A stretch of 64,000 nt of DNA from Pyrenula massariospora (Eukaryota; Ascomycota; Eurotiomycetes; Pyrenulales; Pyrenulaceae), in the NCBI GenBank assembly GCA_021030905.1, contig JAGFMI010000020.1, positions 434,001-498,000 on the forward strand, read 5' to 3'. The notes beneath the pieces were generated by a model that saw only the letters and a program-made list of their open reading frames with translations, had not been told where the DNA came from and searched no databases. Shown piece by piece: positions 1 through 12,077 of the stretch; the first letter of the stretch is position 1; every line of letters begins with the position of its first letter. A program made the position numbers and the translations under genes.

Positions 1-101
1 ATCGGCGTTAGAACCCAGCTCAGGTAGGCGGTCGCAGCAGTCATTGACCTATCGCTCCAGCAATCTTACGACGAAAAAGAACCAGCATCTCTCCATTCAC
101 C

Positions 102-1233
102 ATGTCGGGCAAACCTCGTGCAGACGTCGGCCTTCCCTCCTCATATTCTTCCCTCCCGTGGCAAGCGATTCGCGTCACCCATGTCCCAGAGAGTTCTCCA
201 ACTACAACACCTGTCATACTTGTCACGCTCTATCGGCCAAAGAATAATAATGCGTTCAATTTTGTTATGGGGAACGAGCTCATGAAGATTTTCGGGCTGC
301 TTTCGGTCGACGACCGTGTAAAGGCAATCGTTTTATGTGGGTATGGCAATCGGATGTTCAGTGCTGGCGCGGATCTCGACGTTGGATTTGCAGGAGGCAG
401 TGGACGAGGGGAGAATGCGGGAGCGCGGAATGAGAAGAATGAGAGGGAGAGTGAACATAGAGACGGGTATGCACAACTTCCTTGTTACACTTGTTACCGG
501 CGCGTCTTTAGGCTTCCAGACCTACGAACAGGGTCTTCAAGCACGTTTCGCTTGTGCCACGTTGCTGTGCAACAATGTCACGCCATTCAACTAACACGTA
601 TTCAGAGGCGGTCGTATCTCCCTAGCTATCCACCACTGTTCAAAGCCCACCATTGTCGCTCTAAATGGCTCAGCCGTCGGCATCGGCATAACCATGACCC
701 TCCCCGCCGCTATCCGTGTTGCTTCCGCTACAGCCAAGGTAGGCTTTGTCTTCTCCCGCCGAGGGCTCATTATGGAAGCCGCCTCCTCCTATTTCCTCCC
801 ACGTCTGATCGGCATGTCTCGCGCTCAGCACCTAGTTACGACAGGCGCCGTCTACCCCGCAAACCACAAACTGCTTGATGGGCTGTTCTCTGAGATTCTC
901 CCAACGCCAGAGAAGACAGTTGAACGTGCCATTGAGATCGCAGAGGATATCGCAAAAAATACATCGACGGTTTCAACAAGGTTGATGAGAGAACTGATGT
1001 GGCGCGGCCCCGACAGTGCAGAAGAGACCCACTTGCTGGACTCTAGGGTGATCTATGGTATGTTCGGATCGAAGGACAATGATGAAGGGGTGAAAAGCTT
1101 CTTTGAGAAACGATCTCCAAATTTCAAGGGCACGATGCTGGAAGACGCGCCGGCTGCATGGCCGTGGTGGACACCAGTGGATACGCGGAGCCCGGCGGAA
1201 ATCGCTGAAGCGAGAACGAAGGCGAAACTGTAA
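102..1233 (+). CDS. Enoyl-CoA hydratase/isomerase family protein, peroxisomal
   Basis: Two exons, 102-466 and 606-1233, joined in frame across a 139-nt GT-AG intron, give 330 residues. The crotonase fold is recognisable: FSAGADL (about residues 86-92) and GSAVGIG (143-149) supply the two oxyanion-hole segments of the family. The protein ends in AKL, a PTS1 peroxisomal import signal, so a role in peroxisomal fatty-acid beta-oxidation or double-bond isomerisation is likely. A Gly/Arg/Glu-rich insert lies just before the intron (about residues 95-121). The start ATG has a good context (CACCATGTC). Family members include delta3,delta2-enoyl-CoA isomerases as well as hydratases; I cannot tell which reaction applies. 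The methyltransferase gene follows on the same strand after 331 bp. Confidence 0.9.
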
Positions 1234-1404
1234 GGTTGCACTTGCCTCAGCACTGTAATAGTCTATGATCACTCCTGCTACCTCAATTCTATTCTTAGAC
1301 CGAATTTCCGAGCCAACACGGAAACTTCTACACAGGCTCGGAGACTTCTCTGACCCCCCACGTATCTTTCCGAATCAGGCAATAAGCACTCCTGCATAGC
1401 TAGG

Positions 1405-1411
1405 TATAAAA
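1405..1411 (+). promoter_or_regulatory. TATA box candidate upstream of methyltransferase
   Basis: A TATAAAA heptamer lies about 155 bp before the ATG at 1565, with a pyrimidine-rich leader between them. It is the only clear element in the 331-bp gap after the enoyl-CoA hydratase gene. The role is inferred from position and sequence. Confidence 0.45.
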
Positions 1412-1564
1412 GCTTTCCGCCTTGTATGCAAAATTTCGCCTTTACACTGTGTTGGCATCTGTGTCCATTTCTCCAAAGTTCCTCCAGTACACATCAGTCC
1501 TCCACCATTTTCTATTCTCTATCCCAACCCAAGCAATCCTCCTCTTCCCCACTCTACGCCCACC

Positions 1565-2404
1565 ATGGACCCCAAAATGCTCCCCCTCTTCGACAAGATG
1601 GCCGCCACCTACGAAAAGACGACCCGCGGCGTCACCCGCAACGTCGTCACCCACTTCCTCCCCACCCTCGCCCCGCCCCTCACCTCCGCCTCGGTGATCC
1701 ACGACAACGCCGCCGGCCCCGGCATCGCCACCTTTGAGATCCTCCGCCTCGCCGCCACCACCCCGTCTCCCCCCTTCCCCTTCCCCTCCCGCATTGTCGC
1801 CACCGACTTCGCCCCCGGCATGGTCACCGCCATCCAAACCCGCCTCGCCCACGGCGCAGACCCGCACTCCTCCACCATCGTCGAGGCCTGCGTGCGCGAC
1901 GCGCAGGACCTGCACGGCTTCGCGGACAACCTATTCACCCACAGCCTAACCTGCTTTGGTCTCTTTGCGTGTCCCGACGCGGTCCGGGCCGCCGCGGAGA
2001 TCTACCGCACCCTTCAGGCCGGCGGGGTGGCGGTGGTGACGACGTGGAAGGAGGCGGGGACGATGGACATGGTGCGGCGGGTGTCGGAGAGGATCCGGCC
2101 GGGGAGGGAGGTTTGGACGCCGGTGAGTCGGGAGTGGGAGGAAGGGTGGAAGGTGCCGGATGTGCTGGTTCAGGGGGGGTTTAAGAAGGAGGATATAGGG
2201 GTGGAGGAGTTTGCGCAGAGGATGGGGAAGGGTGAGGATGAGATTGTGGAGATGTTTCGGGCGGATTTTTTTGCGGTGGCGAGGCAGGGGTGGACGGAGG
2301 AGGAGAAGGGGAGGTGGGATGGGGCGGTGAGGGAGTGTTTGACGGAGGAGGAGAGGGAGTCGGGGGTGAGTATGGTGGCGTGGATTGCGGTCGCGAGGAA
2401 GTAG
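1565..2404 (+). CDS. SAM-dependent methyltransferase (class I)
   Basis: Single-exon ORF of 279 residues starting in a CACCATGG context. The N-terminal segment FDKMAATYEKTTRG is typical of small-molecule methyltransferases. Motif I is present as VIHDNAAGPG (about 44-53), an acidic loop DFAPGMV (81-87) fits motif II, RDAQDL (111-116) fits motif III, and LQAGGVAVVTTWKE (150-163) fits the post-strand motif. The substrate is unknown; fungal relatives act on metabolites and often sit near secondary-metabolism genes. GC content is very high in the first half, which creates long antisense open frames that I treat as shadows. No tailoring partner is adjacent. Confidence 0.85.
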   Translation: MDPKMLPLFDKMAATYEKTTRGVTRNVVTHFLPTLAPPLTSASVIHDNAAGPGIATFEILRLAATTPSPPFPFPSRIVATDFAPGMVTAIQTRLAHGADPHSSTIVEACVRDAQDLHGFADNLFTHSLTCFGLFACPDAVRAAAEIYRTLQAGGVAVVTTWKEAGTMDMVRRVSERIRPGREVWTPVSREWEEGWKVPDVLVQGGFKKEDIGVEEFAQRMGKGEDEIVEMFRADFFAVARQGWTEEEKGRWDGAVRECLTEEERESGVSMVAWIAVARK

Positions 2405-3307
2405 AGCAGGCGGGCCACGGACAGAATGCTTTCATTTTCTGGGTTCGCCATGCAGCTTTGAGCTGGAATGTGTTGGCTGGTCTTTTTCAACTCGGTGTTG
2501 GATGTGTTTGAACAAGGCCGGTATGATGAAATACTCGATCATCTTTTCCTCCATTTGTGCCGAGGTTTCTCTAAGGACTACAAGTAGTCCAATGAGACCC
2601 GGGGGCACAGGCCAGTTAACGATGTCTGGTTCTCCGTGTAATAGGGTTTCTGGACCGCTGTCCAGCAAATCCTTAGGCGACGGGATCATTAATGGTTGGG
2701 CATCTGCGCTCAGCGTCGGTATTTCAGCAGGCTCTTTTCTGTCCGGCGGTCGTAGCGACTGCCGGGAAGCCCATTCAACACATCTTCTCCGTCCAAGGAC
2801 ACCTTCATGTGCACGTAACACGCGCCATGGATGGCTCGAGGTCTACCGTCCCCTTCTCACCCTTAGTGTTCAGCTTAAACGCAGCCCCCACGCCAGAAAG
2901 ACTTCGACTGTCAAGAAGACATACTTCTCAAACGAGCAATTCTACAAACGCAGGCCGAGCTCAGCTCATCGTAGAGACCCTGTCGGCCTTACGCAACCAT
3001 TCTGATACTATCTTTTGCAAAATCGGTGTGAATATTTCGTTTACAAGATTTATACTTAGTCTTACCTAACGTGTACTCAAATTGGCCACGCTGTTGACAC
3101 GGCCAACTGCCTGAAGCCACTTTAGGCTTCGTGAAAATGACTGAAAGGATGTTTTTTGGGTGTTCTGGCTCACTGCAGACTTGACAATGTAGGGTGAAGC
3201 CTTGCAATAATCAATGCGAACAACTCGCGAGTCTCTTGTAGCTCGTGACATTTCCTGAGATTAAAGCTAGTTCATCCTCAATTTACCGATGCCACAATTG
3301 CCCGAGA
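2405..3307. other. Gene-poor stretch with a possible eroded coding relic on the minus strand
   Basis: On the minus strand between about 2960 and 2432 several protein-like segments appear in different frames, for example GEKGTVDLEPSM, then VSLDGEDVLNGLPG, then a 130-codon open frame containing PDIVNWPVPPGL. The latter open frame has no in-frame ATG near its beginning. No single splice model joined them. It may be a decayed gene, but I do not recognise the family. Confidence 0.25.
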
Positions 3308-5254
3308 TCAAATTAGATCGATGTTGATTGCCTCGTCCAACTTTTCCCTCCACTTACACGACTCATCGTCGAGATCAAGTAGTGCCGGACTCACAAGTCG
3401 GTAGCCAGATTCGCAACGACGAACGACGAACGGTCTGATGGCATGGTGAAATCCTACAACGAGATCACCTTCTTCGATCGTCGGTAAAGCTAAGCCCAAA
3501 CGCCCATTGTCGTCAAGGTACAACATACCTCTTCGCATGCTGTGTAGCACAAGCACGAGCGACGAAACATTGGCCGGTATTTTAATTGCACATTTTTCTT
3601 TGAGTTCCCATTTCCTGAAGAATACTTCTCCGTGCATTTCAAAGAGCTTCTCTTGAGTACTGGGTCCAGGCTCATCGACGCTCATAGACTCCCAGGTTGG
3701 AAATGAGACAACATGTTGCGAAAGGTGGAGCCACGCCCTTAAGAGTTCTATGTCTGGCTTAAAATGTTCCTTGTCACCCTCCGTCATCAGACACCAGGCT
3801 CGCAGGAAGTCGTCATCAGTCGCGTAGGTAGAGTGAGACCGAAACCAGCAGATCTCTGCGATGGCTGCTCCAAAATCTTGAAGGAACTCACCGGCTCGTT
3901 CAGCGTTGAGATTCTCTATGTCAGTCGTAAGGCGTCGTCCCTTATGCTTGATTCTCGAATGTACGTAACCCGATACTGAGAGCACTCCATTTCTAATCGA
4001 CCATTTTGGTACCGTAGGTGCGGTAAGGTACCGCAAAATTTCCGATTTAGTAGTACCAAGGTCATATAACAGCCCCAAACTAAGGCTATGAAGGGACGTA
4101 ATATTCAGTTTAAAGCACCAGGATGGAATAGCCGCTACCAGGCTGTCGTCTCCATTTTCCAAGGGACAAGAATATGTGAGGAGGTCGAGCAACGAATATT
4201 GATCCAAAAGGGCTGATGTAAGGTCGAAAACGACCGTTGCGAGAGGCAAGGTGTAGTCTGGAACAGGAATGTGGCAATTCATCCTACCGAGTGTCCATCT
4301 CAGTGCAAACAACTTATCTCGAGGGTCTCTGCATCCAAGACAACTCGCGACACTGATATACTGCAGCATGAATCTTAGATCTTTTAAATCCCACCAAAAC
4401 CTGTAAAACTCGTCCCCTTTGATGACGGTGTCGAAAACTTTATATTTGCGCCATATAATATGGTGAGTTTGAAACCAAAAATGCATGGGGTGTTCCCCAT
4501 GGTAAGCCAGTAACTGTTGTAGAGCCAGGTGGTCGGTGCTAGCAAGTGTGCGAGTCTCGTTTCGACCACATAAAAGCTTTGTATGGCTAGCTGCTGACCA
4601 CTCCTGCACTGTCCACACGCGATGGAAATACTCTCGGTCGAAAAATTCTTGAAGACATCGAATGACATTTGCTTGACTGCGCTGTCAGTCCCACTCGCGA
4701 AGTCTGCGTTAATGCTTACGGGCATGACGACCCAAAAACTTGGCCACGTATTTCTCATATTTTCCAGTTGGCATGGCCAAGGTCATTGTACAAAACAGTT
4801 TGACGGCACGCATCGCGAGACCTGAGTTTGGTGTGCTGTCTCCCAGCCAAACTAGAACACGTGCTGCCTTTTGGAAGATATCACCCATCTGGGCGACTTG
4901 CTGGCTCTTTTCGTTGGTGCTAGATTGATCGATGCATATTGCATCCATCCAAAGCACCCTAGTTTCTTTCTTGCGGCGTAGTCGAGATAACGCGGATACA
5001 CCATTCGCAGTAATCTGAATCTGATGTCCATTACAGAGAAGGTGAGCTTCAGAGTCTGGTTGGCCCCATACATAGGACAGAGCCTCGTATGGAGAGTCCT
5101 TGTGGTCATCAGGGATAGGAATTTCGCGCAGCTCAACATGCAGAGGGGAATTTTCAAGTCTCGATGGTTGTAACTCGAGAACCCTGATGGACGTTTTCGA
5201 GGCTAATGGTGTATGCTGATACTTCTCAGCCTTGGCTTGGCTTCTACCGCCCAT
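3308..5254 (-). CDS. Heterokaryon incompatibility (HET) domain protein
   Basis: Two exons (5254-4720 and 4671-3308) separated by a 48-nt intron give 632 residues. The HET domain is clear: YEALSYVWG (56-64), LWMDAICIDQ (101-110), VLVWLGD, and after the splice FHRVWTVQE. HET proteins act in non-self recognition and can trigger regulated cell death when allorecognition partners differ; most paralogues have no known partner. The C-terminal half is divergent, as is usual. An upstream in-frame GTG at 5308 is not a credible eukaryotic start, so the MGGRS start was chosen. The intron acceptor is inferred because only that acceptor restores the conserved FFDREYFHRVWTVQE frame. Whether the protein is functional cannot be judged from sequence. 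Confidence 0.88.
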
Positions 5255-6177
5255 GATCGCACTCCGAATTAGACAAGAAGTGGACAGTCTATTTGTGCAA
5301 GGATACACATTCGATGCTCGTCAAAACTTATGATGTTGCTGTTTCGCCGCAGCGGGCTCCAATGACAAAGTCAATGAATCTGAGTCAAGGGTTAGGATAG
5401 CGGAGGGAGGCAGAAAGCCGGGCTCCAGCCTTGTTTTCCGTGCAAAGGCGGGGACGGCGATAACAGCCTGCTTTCGAAATAAATGTGTGCTACTGGATCT
5501 GGAGGCGAGTTTTTGGCGCCATTTTCAGCAACTCATATAAAACCATAGTTTGTCGATGCTCTGAGCTCTTTCTACAATCTAAGTTCCTTAAATCGTACAT
5601 GATTGGCCGCGAGTGTGCAATAGTTAAAAGCGCCCTATACCGGTGCTCGAGCCGAAGTCTAGCCGGTTAGTCTTGCAGAATGAAGAATATATAATGCAAG
5701 AGCTGTTGTAGCTAGAAACTTCAAAAGGGTGGAGGGTATCTTGCGACAACTAGGCCAGATTTTCTACAGCTCACGTGACCTTAGACTGAACTCAGACCAA
5801 CAGCTTGTCCCAAGTTCCTACCCTCTATTCTTCATTCTATAATACAGTATCGCGGGCTAGTCTAATGTCATATTAAAGTGCTCCATTCTCGGGAATATAC
5901 TTTAAAATGGCCCTTGCGGGGACATTCTATCAATTTTGGGGACCGGTCCTCAAAGACTCAGGTAGGAACTAGAGTCACAGCCAGCTGATCAAGGACGAGC
6001 TGTCAAGATATCACGGGTTCTCGGACTAGAGCGGCCGCTAAAAATTTTTGCTTTTCTCCTTTGTACAGTATATGTAGTTCTTCGCCACAATTTTCACGGC
6101 GCTAACATTAAAACATTATCAAAAGCCATTATAGATCGAGCATATGCCATTGTTTCTCGTCCTCCAGACTCATGCCT
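5255..6177. other. Intergenic, no feature seen
   Basis: A stretch of about 920 bp between the HET gene start and the carboxylesterase stop. Only short open frames without recognisable motifs are visible, and no tRNA or repeat was noticed. It should hold the HET promoter. Confidence 0.5.
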
Positions 6178-8201
6178 TCAAGGTGATGGTTTTGGAGTCG
6201 CCAAAGCTCCCAAGGTGACATTACCGCATGGCGCGTCGTAGACGTCTGGCTTCACAAAATCCGGCTTCGGATTATTGTCCAAAGCCAACCGAATCAAACT
6301 TTTGCGATTAGGATCGTATCGTGGCCAGTTTAAAACTTTGCTCAAACCGTTGACTGGATCGTCACAGAAGGCAGCCCAAGCCCGCTGCATCCGCGCCGTA
6401 GTCTTTCTCTCAGGCTTAGAGGGCGGAATCCCACTGACATCTCCAGACGCACCAAAAGTCATTTCCAGGTCTGTGCCGTGGTAAGCGCCGCTTGTCGGGT
6501 ATAGACGGACATTATCCCAATCTCCAAAGTAGCGGTACCGCCACACAGGAACGTCGTGATCTATGCGGACTTGGGCCTGGCGAGCATTCGGGCAGGTGAA
6601 TGATTCGAGGAGGAAGGAGGCCACTTGACTTGCAGTAGGTACTATGCCGTTGGCAAAGGCAGGAACTTTATAGTATCCGTCCTCATTATTGCAATTGCCA
6701 AGGAGAAGAGGCTGTGACAATAAGAAGTCAGAAGACGCACACATAAAAACGCAATTGGTCCGTACCAATTTGGAGAAATTTCCCGCATTGTTGAGAGCAT
6801 TGTAATCAGAGAAAACTGTCTTGTTGTCGACTGTTGGATAAAATGGCGGTATAGTTCGAAGGACACTGGAGCTCGACGTCGGCTTGACCTTAGCTGCAGC
6901 CGCCTCGATAGCCTTCCAGTCTCGAGCCCGCATGCAGGATATGACATCGCTTGCAGACGTACAGTTCACCGCTTCCACTACCGTATTCCAGTTCCTTTCA
7001 CGGACGGTGAGATTATTGAGGGGGAAACTGAATACATTACCGGATTGAGCGATGAAACCATGAGCGATCGGATCATGCATGTACGCGTACGACCAGTAGT
7101 CAACGGCAACACCACCTGCAGACTGGCCAGACAAGGTGATCTTCCTGGGATTGCCTCCAAATCCCGCGATGTTGTCGCGGATCCATTCGACGGCTAGACG
7201 CTGGTCGCGTAAGCCCAGGTTTTGAACCTCGCCAGGAGCGCCAGGAAAGCCGAAGATATTAATACGGTAGTTGACAGTGACAACAACAAGATCCTCTGCG
7301 TCCGCAAAATACTTTCCATTGTAAAAAGGGGTGTCTGTGTTCCCGATGCTGAAGCCTGGCAAGAAGTAAATATCTCACTGGCCAAACATTGTGACTAGAG
7401 ATCCTTACGGCCCCCATAAAAGAAAACAAGAACAGGCTTGTCTGCTGTCTTAGATTTTGAAGTAGGCTTGGACCAGACATTTAAAGTCAAACAATCTTCG
7501 CTCTGCGGCGTCCCTGCGCTAGACGCGAAGTAATTGAGGACTCTCTGGGCTTGAGGCGTAAATCCCGGATAGTTGACCGGGAGCGATGCCGAGAGTGGAC
7601 AATCACTACTCACAGGCCATCAGAATGTCACTTCTCCGGTGCCAGACTTCGGGAACATACAAACCCTAATAGCAAGTTAGTTCCGGTCCAAATTTTCAAA
7701 GACGCAAAGTCGTCTGAGGATGTTTGACAGCTATGAGATAACGAGAACATGCTTTGCTTTAACCATGTACATTGTCCTTCTCATAATTGGACCGAAGGAC
7801 CTCATCTGTCTAGATATAGTCCGTTGGTTTTAATCAGGTTTAAGGTATTGTAAGAAATCAACGCAAGAATCCAGTTTGGGCTATAGCCAAATCCACAGGT
7901 AAAATCGTATCTCGGACTGTGTTGTACTTACAAAATTCAAGGCTTGGTAAGGTTCCTGACCCGTCAACCTCTGTGGCGGCGCGAACCGCAAGTCCCCAAG
8001 CGGAGGTTTGGCGTAAGGAATGCCAAGGTATTCGATCACACGTTCGCGATTGGGTGCAGCATGGCCTTGCACTGGGCCGTTTGATGTCTGCACTGTTGTC
8101 CATTGAGATGCCCCGCCGCTGCGAGCCTCAACCGCACTGGGGTAGCCGCTCTCCACAGTCCATAGGGCAAGAATTGCAATCCTCCGGAAATAACGCCACA
8201 T
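6178..8201 (-). CDS. Secreted type-B carboxylesterase (5' splice structure unresolved)
   Basis: An N-terminal exon (8201-7932) encodes a signal peptide and TSNGPVQGHAAP...EYLGIPYAKPP. A central exon encodes DCPLSASLPVNYPG and the family signature SEDCLTLNVW. The last exon (7355-6178) encodes ITLSGQSAGG, which carries the nucleophile serine, and YHGTDLEMTFG, which carries the likely catalytic histidine. The 53-nt intron 7408-7356 is clean. The first junction is not: phase requires either a 5-nt micro-exon (7665-7661) between a 266-nt intron and a 55-nt GTATGT...TAG intron, or a disrupted gene. The micro-exon model (8201-7932, 7665-7661, 7605-7409, 7355-6178) closes at 549 residues, a normal family length. 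The substrate is unknown; the family includes lipases, esterases and cholinesterase-like enzymes. Confidence 0.75.
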
Positions 8202-9379
8202 TATGGGGCGACAAGGGAAAAATTTGGCGACACAATTTGTCTCCGATGGTTCTTCTTTTTCTCCCAGTAGTAGATGCAGGCCGGTTCCGGGAGGGGAAGA
8301 GCTGAAGATGGAAAGGTGACTGGGGGAGATAGGGTTGCATAATGTAGGTGGTACATACTTCCAAAGGGTTCACCCAGGTACAAGTGGGGCGAATTGCCTA
8401 GGTCTACCATGGCAGGTCCGGGAAAATGCAATTAATCCACGGAAATGGGTGGCTCAAAAAAGAAAGCAAGATGTATGCGCCGCTGACGAGCACTGGATAA
8501 GGGATGATTTCTGGGTACGGTGGAAGTACAAAAAAGGAAAGGAGAGCGCCAAGATCGGGTCCGGACGGGCCGCGCCTGCAGATGCCAAACGCGAAGGAAG
8601 AAACGGGAGAAACGGGAGAAACCTGTCGCTTATGCCGTGCAACCACCACACCACCATCCGGGGCAGGTACATGACGAAGCCAATCAACAACAGGGAAGAT
8701 ATCCGAAGAGCATCATGCGGGCTATTTTACCTGCAGGAACAATATACCTTCAGCCAGTCGTAGGAGGCACATGTTTAGGTCAGAAGAGACAGAGCGCACG
8801 GAGCTCTCCCATACATCCGCTTCCAACAACCGACAGGGGAAGATAGACACCTCAATGGTAATGCTCATTTCAGAGATACACATCGAGGACTTCCATCCAG
8901 ATACAGTAGTCAGTGCTTCATGCTGCTTAGTCCTGGATGGTGTAAGCCATTGAAGGTAAGCGATTGGTATGTACAAGTCTAGATAGCGAGGAAAGATTAG
9001 AGGGGAGAGAATTTGTTTTTGAAACGTTTCTTTTTAGTCTTCCGGCCAGACTTTACTACCCTGTCCTGCATAATGACTGCATGGTCGACGGCCAGGGTAT
9101 CTAATTTCCACTTTTACTGAGCCACATCGGTGAACAGACCCCGATCAAGGTGATGACCTCCATGGTATTCAATGCGAGCTACAGGGACTCCGCGGTTGTT
9201 GAGATCTCACACTGAGGATCGCTGCCCGATCTCTCGCTTCTGGCCAGAACCAGCCCATCGATAGTGATTTAGAAATTTCGACACGCTCGTTATATCTCCA
9301 GCGTTAGGGATATTATCACTGACCATTTTCCATGGTTTAGGAGGCTCCTGAGGGAGCTTCAGACTCCTGACTGTGCAAC
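8202..9379. other. Divergent intergenic region between carboxylesterase and membrane-protein genes
   Basis: About 1.2 kb separates two divergent starts, so both promoters lie here. Open frames on both strands are low-complexity and lack motifs. A short direct repeat of ACGGGAGAA units is visible near 8602-8620. No RNA gene was recognised. Confidence 0.5.
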
Positions 9380-10615
9380 ATGTCGCATGTCAATATTGGC
9401 CTACCGTCGGATGGCGTTCCAGATCAAGGCTGGAAACTGTATATCACCTCTTTGGTCATGATTATCGCAGCGGGTCTCTTCGTCATAGCAAGATGCGCTA
9501 CTCGCTTCTGGCTTCAGAAACTTAGCTGGGACGACTACACCATCCTTGTTTCCCTTGTAGGTCTCGTTGTTTGTTGTGTGGCATGTCTTGGGCTAAACTT
9601 CGTCACCACAGCTGTTTTCGATTTCTCTCTCCGTGACTATACAACTCGCCGTAGTCAATGGCTACGGGAAGCACAAGTCTGATCTTAGCAAACAAGAACT
9701 CTCCATGGCGCTGAAATGGTTCTTCATTGCTCAGACACCGTACAAGGTGGTCGTCTGTCTCAACAAGGTATCGGCGGTGTTACTCTACGTACGGATCTTC
9801 ATCACAAAAGAATTCAGGATCCTGTGCTACGTCGTCATTGCGATCCTTGCGGCTTGGAGCATCAGTGGCATTGGTGCGACTATACTCCAGTGCATTCCAA
9901 TTGAAGGGTCGTGGAACAAGAAAGTGAAGGCGCAATGCATCGACTCAGACAAATTTTGGGTGGCGTATGCAGTGGGAAACATCATCACAGACGTCATGGT
10001 CCTTGCGCTTCCAATCCCACAAATCTTTAAATTGCACCTAAAGCTTCGAGCGAAGTTCTTGCTGTCCGGTGTCTTTCTGATGGGCGCCTTGTAAGCATCT
10101 GCTACACCATTAAAGATTTTCGCTAACCCTTAAGCGTTACTGTTACCTCAATCATGCGAGCTACTGCCGTGTCAAATTCCGTACGAAACAAGGTGGATAT
10201 CACATACAACTTCATTCCCCGCGGTATTTGGACGCTCTTAGAAGCCAACGCCGGAATCATTAGCACCTGCCTTCCTGTCCTCAAGCAGCCACTATTTCTC
10301 TTAGGCCCTCGAATCTTCAGCTCGACCAAGGGCTCCTCCGATTACTACCTATCAGATTCTCGCAATCCGAAACGGCACTATCAACTATCAGACGTTTCTG
10401 CCAAACGGTCTAAGCAAGGTCACTGGAAAGATAGCTCGACCACCTCCAACCCGGGTCCGTGGGCGGGGAGAAAAAGCGACGAAATGCACATCTTTCACGA
10501 GTCGGCCAAAGGGAGCGATAGCGAGGTTCAGAATGGAGACTTGCCTATACAGGGCGCCATTCACAAAAAGGTCGATCTGACGGTGTCGTACGATAGGGAT
10601 GGAGCAGAGGTTTAG
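9380..10615 (+). CDS. Rhodopsin-domain (Pth11-like) seven-helix membrane protein
   Basis: Three exons (9380-9556, 9612-10090, 10135-10615) close in frame at 378 residues; the introns are 55 and 44 nt. The fungal rhodopsin-domain pattern is clear: W-DDYTILVS after helix 1, VNGYGKH before helix 3, LYVRIF, a cysteine-containing loop with CIPIEGSWN, LPIPQIFKL, and the late signature PRGIWTLLEANAGIISTCLPVLK. A roughly 110-residue polar cytoplasmic tail follows. Family members are thought to sense surface or chemical cues or serve as orphan receptors; no ligand can be read from sequence. Joining TM2 required the intron at 9557, whose GCTAAAC branch site supports it. A second member of the family lies at 21167-22610. 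Confidence 0.88.
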
Positions 10616-12077
10616 GATCAGCTGATGAATATTACTGCTCTTGAATAGCAAGGACGGGAACAATGGCTCGGCGCGTCGGGACTAGTCGCCCTACAACCCC
10701 AGCCGACCCTCGGAGAGATCATCGATCATCTAAAGGATGCAGTCATAATCCCTGTACAACACCTATGTGTATATCGGACGGCTTGACAAATTTTTTAGAC
10801 AGGAGTCCATGTAAATTAGAGTTGATTCTGCACCATCATGGTGTTCCTCCTTGTTGATGACGCGGGACGTAAAGCTCTTCAGAACTTGCTTGAAGACGAT
10901 GTTTCCCATCGAAGCGGAGAAGATGGAGCTGACAGAATCATCTGATCAACAAGCTCAAATAACCTCGTGATTTTGCCCAGAATTGTTCCCCATCCAAAGC
11001 TTCGGCTGCAAGGCACTAATTTGTACATATTCCCACGATGAAACTGTTCGGAATCGTTGGTTACAATTGCCATCTCTGCCGTAGCGGCTTCGTACAATAA
11101 CCGATCGTCGGACATTTACGTAGCCCCCACCTTTTTACACCACATCAACGAAGTGCAGCTCTCAAGGGTCTACCCAGCTACCCATAGAATCGTTTTAAAG
11201 AATTCCTAGCTCTATGATGGATGACTTAGGAGCTTTGTACCAGCGCACGCTGTCTGAGCACGGTATTCTTGTCATCGGCATGCTCGTGGAACGATCAGTG
11301 CAATGTGAGGTGGAAGACAATATCCCCATCTCCTTGCCGCAGATCGACATGTTCCACAAGTTACGACGCGGCTCAGTGAATCAATATTGAATTCTACGGC
11401 AAGCCCCCAGCGTGCGTTTGCTGCTTGACCGGTAGGATGACCATCTCGTTGGTGTCGTAATGGACCATTCTACACTGAGTACGGTGGATTCGAGGAAGTC
11501 AAGAAGAGTTAAGAGCTCTTTCACGGCGTGCAGCAGTCTCCTGAAATTTAAGATCTTCCTTCACTCATTGCTCACGGTGCCTACAACATCTCAGCTTGCG
11601 GTGCGTCTTGTGTACCGTCGTTGCTTGTGACGATACTCTGCACTTTTGGCGCATGATGCGGAGGGCTTTGCCGACTTCGTCACGCGCTCCTGTCTATTTT
11701 TGTCATGAAGGAAAAAGCCGTGTCCGCATTAGGAAGCAACTCCATGACTTGCTGCTGCTTCAATCGAAATAGAGGCAAATACTCCCTCTATTTTGGGTAG
11801 GCACGACCCGCTAGAGGTTCCATTGCTCCTCAACAAAAGCTGGGTGAGGAACTGGATACCTGCGGCCCCGTTCCTATCCGAGTCTTGTCGCTCCACGATA
11901 TTATACGATCTGCTTGGCGTCAACAATGTCTTGTTGTCGAAGAATCAGTATAAACAGTCCCTCCGTCCTGTGCCCTCCCTTCAACTTCCAAAGACCTCAA
12001 ACATCTTTGATACCAGCACAGCAGCCTCTGTCTGAATAACCATATCTGCCCTGAATCGAAGCAATATCATCACAACA
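10616..12077. other. Gene-poor stretch, no gene supported
   Basis: Short open frames exist on both strands, for example a 78-codon frame on the minus strand from 11115 with a true ATG, but none shows recognisable motifs or a splice pattern. The last part should be the promoter of the secreted peptide gene at 12078. Confidence 0.4.

Noticed and set aside
1442-1938. Antisense open frames over the methyltransferase N-terminus
   Set aside because: Gly-rich shadow of a Pro/Ala-rich coding stretch.
7620-7622. In-frame TGA as proof of a carboxylesterase pseudogene
   Set aside because: It falls inside a plausible 55-nt GTATGT...TAG intron, so damage is not proven.
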